38,802 nucleotides of DNA, taken from contig JAFALK010000038.1 of assembly GCA_019234295.1 (NCBI GenBank), forward strand, positions 1-38,802, in the 5' to 3' direction. Shown here piece after piece: positions 33,612-38,802 of the stretch. The notes under the pieces were generated by a model. That model had not been told where the DNA came from. It saw only the letters and a list, made by a program, of their open reading frames with translations, and did not search any database. Position 1 is the first letter of the stretch, and each line of letters opens with the position of its first letter. The DNA is from Roseateles sp. Its GTDB lineage: Bacteria; Pseudomonadota; Gammaproteobacteria; Burkholderiales; Burkholderiaceae_C. A program made the translations under genes and the position numbers.

Positions 33612-35968
33612 GGCGCCGCCTTGTAGACAACGTGTACGTCGTCGATCGTGCCGTTGAAGGGGAACGGAGCGGCATCAAAGTAGGCCAGCGACACTGGCGA
33701 ACCAAGATTGCGACCGACGTTGAAGGTGCCGGTCGCCGTGAACGCGAGCGGGGGCGTGAACGGCGTGGCGCCGGTGGCCACTACGCGCCCGTCCACGCGC
33801 AATGCGAGCTGGGCCGGGCTGCCAGGCTTGGGCGCTACCATCGTGGTCTCCACCTCGATGAGGTGCCGACCTGCGGGCACCGGCTGCTCGCTGCGAAGCT
33901 GCGCGCGGGTCAAGCCGACGGCGTTGTATTCGTAGACGAGATGGCCTTTGCTGGCGTACAGCGCCACGCCGCCGCTGGCGCCGCCCAGTGAGTACAGGAC
34001 ACCGTGGGCATCTTCCGGCAACACCGCATCTACCGTCACCACGCTGTTGCGCGAGCGCAGGTTCGGCGCGATGAACTCGGGCAATCGGGCGGTCTGTGCG
34101 TCGAAGTGCCACTCGGTGCGGCGCGTCCCCACGCGCGCCTCGGGATGGACGAATGGGTAGAAGCCCGCCCCCAGTGGGTACACGTGGTTGGCTTTCGCTT
34201 GCTCGTCAAAGCGGCGCTGCAGGGCCGCTAGCTTGTCGGGACGGCGCGCGGCGAGGTCGGTGGCTTCGGAGTAATCGCTGTCCAGCCGATACAGGGCCCA
34301 GCGGTCCTGCTCCGGGTTCCAGAGACCCATCTCCGGCCCGAGACCGATCCACGGCGTGACGGGCCCGAACACGGCGGCCACCCAGCCATCCTCGTAAATG
34401 GCGCGGCTGCCCATCATCTCGAAGTACTGCACCGGTTTGCGCCCCTTCGCATTCGCGTCGGCGAAGCTGTAGCGCATGCTCACGCCGTCAAGCGGCTCCT
34501 GTGCAACGCCGTTGACACTCTTGGGGGGCGTGATGCCGAGGATGTCGTACAGCGTCGGCGCGATGTCGTTGACGTGATGGAACTGCGGGCGAACCTTCGC
34601 GTCGGGCTTGATAGACTTGGGCCACGAGATCGCCAGCGGCGTGCGCGTGCCACCAAAGTAGCCGGCGGTTAGCTTGGTGCCGACGAACGGGCTCTCACCT
34701 GCCCAGGCCCACGCGGCGTGGTACATGTTCGACAACTTCGGCCCGCCCAGTGCGGACAGTCCGCCGTACATCGCCTCGAGCGCCTTCATCTGCTGTGCAG
34801 TCGACGACGGAATCATGTTGATGTTGAGAAGCTCATTGATCGTGCCGCTGCGGCCTTCGCTGGATGCGCCGTTGTCCGACAGGATGTAAATCACCAGGGT
34901 GTTGTCGCGCAGGCCTTCGCGCTCGAGCTCGTCTATCAGCTTGCCGGCCTGGGTGTCGGTGTGCTCGAGGAAACCGGCATAGACCTCCATCAGCCGCGCC
35001 TGGAACTTCTTATCCTCGGGGCTCAGGCTGTCCCACGCCGGCAAGGTACCCGGGCGCGGCGTGAGCTGCGTGTCCGCCGGGATCCAGCCGAGCGACACCT
35101 GGCGCTCGAAGGCATGCTGGCGATAGACGTCCCAACCCGCGTCGAACTTGCCCTTGTACTTGTCCGCCCAGGACTGGAATACCTGGTGCGGGCCATGCAC
35201 TCCGCCAGGGGCCCAATACATGAAGAAGGGCTTGTCCGGAGCCAGTGTGTGGTGTTGGCGCAGCCAGCGCACGCCATCGCCCGCCAGGTCTTCGCTCAGA
35301 TGGTATTTGGGATCACGCGGTGCCTCCACCGGCGTCGTGTTGCGGATCAGGCTGGGCGAGTACTGGTCGGTCTCGGCACCGAGGAAGCCGTAGAAGTACT
35401 CGAAGCCATAGCCGGTGGGCCAGGTGTCGTAGGGGCCGGCGGGACTGGTGGCTGCGGCAGAGGTGTTGTGCCACTTGCCGAACAGCGCCGTGTTGTAGCC
35501 GTACTGCTTGAGAACCTCGGTGATTGTGGCGGTGCTTTTCGGAATCTCGCCCGTGTAGCCATCAAAGTCGGAGGCGAACTCGGTCACGGTGCCGCTGTTC
35601 ACGTGGTGGTGGTTGCGCCCGGTGAGCAGCGACGCGCGCGTCGCCGAGCTAATCGCCGTCGTGTGGAATGCGTTGTAGCGCACGCCGGTGTCGGCAATGC
35701 GCTGGAAGGTGGGCGTGTGAATTTCGCCGCCCACGGTGTCGGACTGCGCGAAGCCAGCGTCGTCCAGCATGATGATGAGCACGTTCGGCGCGTCCGGGCT
35801 CAGGTGGGCCTCGGGCTGGCGCCACTGATGCTTCGAGTCAGCCAGCGTCTTGCCCGCCACGCTGGCGGTCGGCGTGGGCCGGAATGGCAGCGACTGCTGT
35901 GCCGGTGCCAACGAGGGCGCCAGCCCGAGGCTCAGCGCGATCGCATTTAGCAAGGGTCGTTTCTGCAT
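33608..35968 (-). CDS. Ser-type arylsulfatase, exported
   Basis: The 786-residue sulfatase hydrolyses a sulfate ester, probably in the periplasm. A signal peptide (MQKRPLLNAIALSLGLAPSLAPAQ) precedes the alkaline-phosphatase-like domain with NVLIIMLDDAGFAQSD (metal ligands), GKWHNTS, YILSDNGASSEGRSGT and the GRNHHHVNSG block. The formylglycine site reads S107-S-A-T-R111, then ASLLTG: serine instead of cysteine and alanine instead of proline, in the pattern S-x-A/P-x-R processed by anSME enzymes. The last 170 residues form a LamG-like beta-sandwich (VALYASKGHLVYEYN, FNVGRNLGSPVS, FNGTIDDVHVVYK). The size and layout resemble the long mycobacterial/proteobacterial arylsulfatases. The maturase at 14859-16100 is the likely activator. 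GGAG lies six bases before the start; it heads the four-gene operon down to 30110. Confidence 0.93.
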   Translation of the reverse strand: MQKRPLLNAIALSLGLAPSLAPAQQSLPFRPTPTASVAGKTLADSKHQWRQPEAHLSPDAPNVLIIMLDDAGFAQSDTVGGEIHTPTFQRIADTGVRYNAFHTTAISSATRASLLTGRNHHHVNSGTVTEFASDFDGYTGEIPKSTATITEVLKQYGYNTALFGKWHNTSAAATSPAGPYDTWPTGYGFEYFYGFLGAETDQYSPSLIRNTTPVEAPRDPKYHLSEDLAGDGVRWLRQHHTLAPDKPFFMYWAPGGVHGPHQVFQSWADKYKGKFDAGWDVYRQHAFERQVSLGWIPADTQLTPRPGTLPAWDSLSPEDKKFQARLMEVYAGFLEHTDTQAGKLIDELEREGLRDNTLVIYILSDNGASSEGRSGTINELLNINMIPSSTAQQMKALEAMYGGLSALGGPKLSNMYHAAWAWAGESPFVGTKLTAGYFGGTRTPLAISWPKSIKPDAKVRPQFHHVNDIAPTLYDILGITPPKSVNGVAQEPLDGVSMRYSFADANAKGRKPVQYFEMMGSRAIYEDGWVAAVFGPVTPWIGLGPEMGLWNPEQDRWALYRLDSDYSEATDLAARRPDKLAALQRRFDEQAKANHVYPLGAGFYPFVHPEARVGTRRTEWHFDAQTARLPEFIAPNLRSRNSVVTVDAVLPEDAHGVLYSLGGASGGVALYASKGHLVYEYNAVGLTRAQLRSEQPVPAGRHLIEVETTMVAPKPGSPAQLALRVDGRVVATGATPFTPPLAFTATGTFNVGRNLGSPVSLAYFDAAPFPFNGTIDDVHVVYKAAP

Positions 35969-36421
35969 ACCATCTCCACAGACATTGAAGCCGTTTTCGG
36001 GCAGTCTAGGAAGCGCCGCGGTGTTCGGCCGGTCATCGCAGCGATTTCGCCGGTCCGCAGGGTCTATGAGACGAAGCGTGGCAAATGGGTCAGGAGCTCG
36101 TTTCCTGAAAATCTGACTCTGGCGCGCGGGGGCGCCGCTGGCGTACCTGTACGGTAGGTCGCGGTCGTAGCAGTCGAGCCTATGCGTCAGTCAGCCGCGC
36201 GTCGCGCCGAGGTCGTGCGCGCGCCCTCTGCAGACGTGCGAATGTCCGCAACCCGATCGAGAGAGTGAGCCCCGAAGGCGATGGCCGCCGACGCAACCGC
36301 TGCTGTGCTGACCGTCGACCTTGCTCCTGTACTTCAGCTTTGTGCATCTTGCTGACGCTCATTTCGTTCCACCGAACGGCAGCAAGTGGCCGAATGCAGA
36401 GGTAGATCGCCCGTCAAACCG
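35969..36421. other. Intergenic region upstream of the sulfatase operon
   Basis: About 450 bases, which should hold the sulfatase operon promoter at its left end and the 3' end of the RraB-like gene at its right. Frames under 90 codons show no motif. No clear promoter hexamers, terminator hairpin or repeat was seen. Confidence 0.5.
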
Positions 36422-36892
36422 CTAGTTCAATCCTGCGCCTGAGGCCGCACTGGCGGGTGTGGGGGCAGGTCCGACATCCATGCCGTCATAGGTGCGTATC
36501 TCATACCTTCGGGCCAATGCCTCGAATTCGATATTTCGTGCATACAACGAGGCCGGCGTCAGGGTCTCGACACGCTCGACATGAAGCCAGTACTCCGCAC
36601 CGCCCTTCCTTGGCGTAATGTCCACGAGTCGGTATCCGTGCGAGACGAGTTCGTTGGCGACGGCATCCAGCTTGCCTTTGTCAGGATCGACGAAGAAGAA
36701 GCCCCACAGAAGAGGACCGTCAACGTTCCACGGCGTCTTGGCTCTCATGTTGGCAAACATGGATTCGAGCTGACTCTGGCTGATGCTCGGTGCTCGCTGC
36801 GCCCACGAGGGGAGCGGTATCAATGCGAGGCATCCAGCGAGCAGCAAGGCGAGATTCAAGTCGCTGAGCTTGATGGTGCGGAAACGCTTCAT
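36422..36892 (-). CDS. Exported RraB-like domain protein
   Basis: The C-terminal 95 residues match the RraB (regulator of RNase E activity B) domain: LLWGFFFVDPDKGKLDAVANELVSHGYRLVDI, then AEYWLHVERVETLTPASL, ARNIEFEALARRYEI and the YDGMDVG end that corresponds to the family's YDGWE. Unlike cytoplasmic RraB, this protein begins with a signal peptide-like segment (MKRFRTIK, LALLLAGCLALIPLPSWAQ), so the domain probably sits outside the cytoplasm and cannot inhibit RNase E there. The start at 36892 is chosen for the signal; the longer frame to 36985 lacks one at its end and no clear ribosome site marks either. Function unknown. Confidence 0.65.
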   Translation of the reverse strand: MKRFRTIKLSDLNLALLLAGCLALIPLPSWAQRAPSISQSQLESMFANMRAKTPWNVDGPLLWGFFFVDPDKGKLDAVANELVSHGYRLVDITPRKGGAEYWLHVERVETLTPASLYARNIEFEALARRYEIRTYDGMDVGPAPTPASAASGAGLN

Positions 36893-37061
36893 TTCGTTGA
36901 TCGCAATTCGAAAAATTTGTGGGGCACAAAGCCAGCACATATCCGCAAGGCTGACCGACCTTATGGCAGGGGTTCCATCGTTCAACGTCCCAGCTAGCCT
37001 ACCGGAATGCCGACCTTCGCGACGGGCTGTTCTTGGCCGACTGGCGACCCAGCTGCCGCGC

Positions 37062-37733
37062 TTACTGGAGATCGCTGCGGGGAAGTTCTACCCCGAGCAC
37101 ATTTGTCAGATATAGATAGGGCTTTCCGTCCTCACTTAGCTTGATGACCCCATTCCAGTCGGAGAAAGGTTGCTTGTTGCAAAGGAAGTCTCGCTTTTCA
37201 TCCGGCAAGCTCGAAAATGCCACGGTTAATGCGTGCTCAAGACCGCTATCTCGCAGGCTGCCAGCCCTAGATCGCGAGCCCGGATTGCAGTCGTCAACAG
37301 ACATCTGGCCCATGACGCTCGCTTGGGCATCCCTGTAGGTGTTTGGATGCAAGGCCACATAGCCCGCATCGGGCGATGCAAACTTGATTGCGCGAGCATT
37401 CACATCGCAGCGACGCGTCTCTTGCAAGTAACGCAGCTCGGCCCTCAGACTCGTTTGCGTGCAGGTTGCGCTGTCGTCGTTCCGTCGGCATGCATACTGC
37501 TCTCTGCCCCATGCGTTCTGAATCGCTTTGAGTTCCAGCAGTTGCTGCTTTTCACACCTTAATGAGCGCGAGGCCGCCCCGACTTGGTCGGCCAGTCGTC
37601 GCACCTCCTGTGACCGGCAAGCAGGGGCAGTCCACCCATTCTGCTGCGCCTTGCATGTGAATTCTGCGAGCGCATCCATCGCAAAAAACGCCAAGGCCGC
37701 CGCGACCACCAGATTTCCAGAACGCATCGCCAT
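37062..37733 (-). CDS. Exported LprI-like cysteine-rich protein
   Basis: The 223-residue protein has a signal peptide (MRSGNLVVAAALAFFAMDALA, cleaved before EFTCKAQQ). The following region, LADQVGAASRSLRCEKQQLL, IQNAWGREQYACRRNDDSATC and TSLRAELRYLQE, has the spacing of cysteines, the central W-x-x-x-x-x-x-C and the terminal helix of the LprI/YecT-like domain (lysozyme-inhibitor-like family). The C-terminal part ending in GVELPRSDLQ has no recognised match. An AAGAGAG sequence abuts the ATG at 37733. It lies between two other exported-protein genes on the same strand, but gaps of more than 120 bases argue against a single operon. Role in cell-wall protection is only a family-level suggestion. 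Confidence 0.65.
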   Translation of the reverse strand: MAMRSGNLVVAAALAFFAMDALAEFTCKAQQNGWTAPACRSQEVRRLADQVGAASRSLRCEKQQLLELKAIQNAWGREQYACRRNDDSATCTQTSLRAELRYLQETRRCDVNARAIKFASPDAGYVALHPNTYRDAQASVMGQMSVDDCNPGSRSRAGSLRDSGLEHALTVAFSSLPDEKRDFLCNKQPFSDWNGVIKLSEDGKPYLYLTNVLGVELPRSDLQ

Positions 37734-37861
37734 CTCTCTTTGGTCTTCTGATCTAGCGTACCCGAAAGCCGACCATCGCAAGCGGCGGGTTTTGGCCGGG
37801 ACCGTGAATATCCACGTCGGGCGGAAGGCAGGCATTGCTAGTCAAGCTGCGCACCTGCTCG

Positions 37862-38431
37862 CTACGAAATCCACCCGCCGCACTGTCTCTGGTCCATCGC
37901 CCATCCCTGCGGCGTCAAGGTAAAAAGGACGGCGCCACCGCTGCCGCAAAGTGCGCCACAGACGAAAGCGTAGCGGAGCGCGGCCGTTTTCGCAGTTGTA
38001 TCCAACGCGACGACAGAAAGCGTCATCAGGCCATTGTTGATACCTTCTCCAACCGCGGAGTCGACCGAGCGCCCATGTGCCATAAGCTCGGCGGGATCCT
38101 TGGGCTTCCAGGTATCTGGGTTCACAAGGCGAACGTAGGAGAGATCAGCGAGTTGGCCGGCAAGGTCCTGGCCGCTCACGATAGACACCCATTTGTGCTT
38201 CCCGTCCGAACAGTCATCAAACACCTTGATGTCGTCGGGCGACAGTGGCTCCGCTCTTCGCGAAACGTTGACGGGTGTTTTATCTGAGCTAATCCAAGTG
38301 TTGAGAAAAATTCTGTAGATCTCGGATTGCACACCGGCAACAGATGGGGAGTCAGGCTCGACAGCCATAGATGGGGTCGCCAGTAAGCTCACAAAGAGCA
38401 CCCAGGCCGCGCTGATTGAAACGCGATTCAC
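37862..38431 (-). CDS. Exported protein of unknown function
   Basis: The 189-residue product starts with GTG at 38431, preceded by GGAGG at a good distance, and has a signal peptide (VNRVSISAAWVLFVSLLATPSMA). The mature part has no domain I recognise. Its C-terminal segment, YAFVCGALCGSGGAVLFTL, then WAMDQRQCGGWIS, looks like a conserved CG-LCG-GG ... C--WIS ending found in scattered small proteobacterial secreted proteins. Three or four cysteines may form disulfides. A TTG start seven codons earlier is possible but lacks a ribosome-binding site. Confidence 0.65.
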   Translation of the reverse strand: MNRVSISAAWVLFVSLLATPSMAVEPDSPSVAGVQSEIYRIFLNTWISSDKTPVNVSRRAEPLSPDDIKVFDDCSDGKHKWVSIVSGQDLAGQLADLSYVRLVNPDTWKPKDPAELMAHGRSVDSAVGEGINNGLMTLSVVALDTTAKTAALRYAFVCGALCGSGGAVLFTLTPQGWAMDQRQCGGWIS

Positions 38432-38759
38432 GGTCAGCCTCCAGGCATCCAAAGCGCACCTCCGATTGTGAGTCTGGAGGGGGCGCCTCCGTAAAGGACA
38501 ACAAATGACGAGTCGTACCTAGCAGAGCACCCTAAAGCTGACGCTCGACAGTGTCCGCAAGTGGCCGAGATTACCCGCTCGCGGTCAGCGCTGGAAGCAG
38601 CCGGCCATGCCAACCATCTCTCAAAGACTGCTTCCCAAGACCGAAGGCGGGCCTTGCCGACCCCTATGTATAGGACTCAACTATGTAAAGGTCGGCGGCG
38701 CCCGGCGGCGGCGTCCACTGGGATGGAAGGCGTCGTCGGGCTCGCCGTGCTTTGCATAG
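38432..38759. other. Intergenic region with short repeats at right edge
   Basis: About 330 bases without a convincing gene. From 38656 onward there are short arms and repeats (described separately) that look like a site-specific recombination or element-end region. The first 200 bases hold only short chance frames; the promoter of the leftward exported-protein gene should lie there. Confidence 0.5.
38656..38759. repeat. Direct repeats CTATGTA(T/A)AGG with flanking inverted arms and an inverted copy
   Basis: CTATGTATAGG (38664-38674) and CTATGTAAAGG (38681-38691) are direct repeats with one mismatch and a 17-base period. They are enclosed by GCCGACC (38656-38662) and its inverse GGTCGGC (38690-38696). 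An inverted near-copy, CTTTGCATAG (38750-38759), directly abuts the stop codon of the partial leftward frame. This spacing is unlike ordinary promoter DNA and suits binding sites of a recombinase or regulator. Confidence 0.5.
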
Positions 38760-38802
38760 TTACAGGCTCCGCAGGAACTTCATCAGATCGTCGTTGGCTC
38801 GG
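38760..38802 (-). CDS. Partial C-terminus of a leftward gene cut by the window edge
   Basis: Only the last 13 codons are inside the window: RANDDLMKFLRSL then TAA (38762-38760). The short leucine-rich end is compatible with tyrosine-recombinase C-termini and with other proteins; 13 residues cannot decide. The adjacent repeats make a mobile-element recombinase the first idea to test. Confidence 0.3.
   Translation of the reverse strand, partial: RANDDLMKFLRSL

Noticed and set aside
32022..35950. Plus-strand frames of 410-430 codons (32022-33314, 34718-35950)
   Set aside because: Antisense shadows of the GMC oxidoreductase and the sulfatase.
1..38802. CRISPR array, rRNA operon or complete insertion sequence
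   Set aside because: No regularly spaced repeats, no rRNA-like sequence and no complete transposase gene were seen.

Overview
The window looks like chromosomal DNA of a Burkholderiales bacterium, most likely Comamonadaceae. This rests on the high GC content, the style of the protein sequences (ETF-QO, DUF1302/DUF1329, Aer-type receptor, PaiB) and a clean beta-proteobacterial sigma-28 promoter. No rRNA, complete tRNA or CRISPR array is visible. Many long open frames lie antisense to real genes; these are composition artefacts and are left out.

Layout. Positions 1-670 hold two divergent C-terminal pieces of electron-transfer-flavoprotein:ubiquinone oxidoreductase joined head to head, a rearrangement or assembly junction. 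Positions 690-3730 carry housekeeping-type genes: a PaiB-like flavoprotein, a DUF72 protein and a 5'-nucleotidase lipoprotein. Positions 3779-8015 are a tightly packed leftward signalling operon: an Aer-like redox chemoreceptor, a possible 74-residue membrane peptide, a GGDEF-EAL protein and a 7-TM protein. Positions 8422-13786 are looser: a LysR regulator, a YjfB motility gene whose sigma-28 promoter ends almost at the start codon, a solute-binding protein, two orphan secreted proteins, and a gene-poor 1.1 kb stretch with an attachment-site-like arrangement.

The most coherent part is 13787-35968. A leftward run of twelve genes (28941 to 13787) encodes a full acyl-CoA beta-oxidation set (crotonase, SCP2-type thiolase, acyl-CoA dehydrogenase, HSD10-like SDR, acyl-CoA ligase). 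It continues into an envelope set (DUF1302 outer-membrane protein, DUF1329 periplasmic protein, YCF48 propeller, MMPL/RND transporter, 4-TM protein), a radical-SAM sulfatase maturase and a nitronate monooxygenase-like flavoprotein. A divergent AraC-type regulator follows. A second leftward operon, with 4-base overlaps throughout, holds a Ser-type sulfatase, a cholesterol-oxidase-like GMC enzyme with a ferredoxin-like cysteine motif, a 4-TM protein and an aldehyde dehydrogenase. Read together, the genes suggest uptake or export of a sulfated, hydroxylated lipid (a sterol- or terpenoid-like molecule is the best guess), desulfation in the periplasm, oxidation of the freed alcohol, and beta-oxidation of an acyl chain. 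The substrate is inference.

The right end (36422-38431) has three leftward secreted-protein genes of unclear role: an exported RraB-like protein, an LprI-like protein and an orphan. The last 140 bases carry short repeats and the end of a partial leftward gene, which may be the edge of a recombinase-type mobile element.
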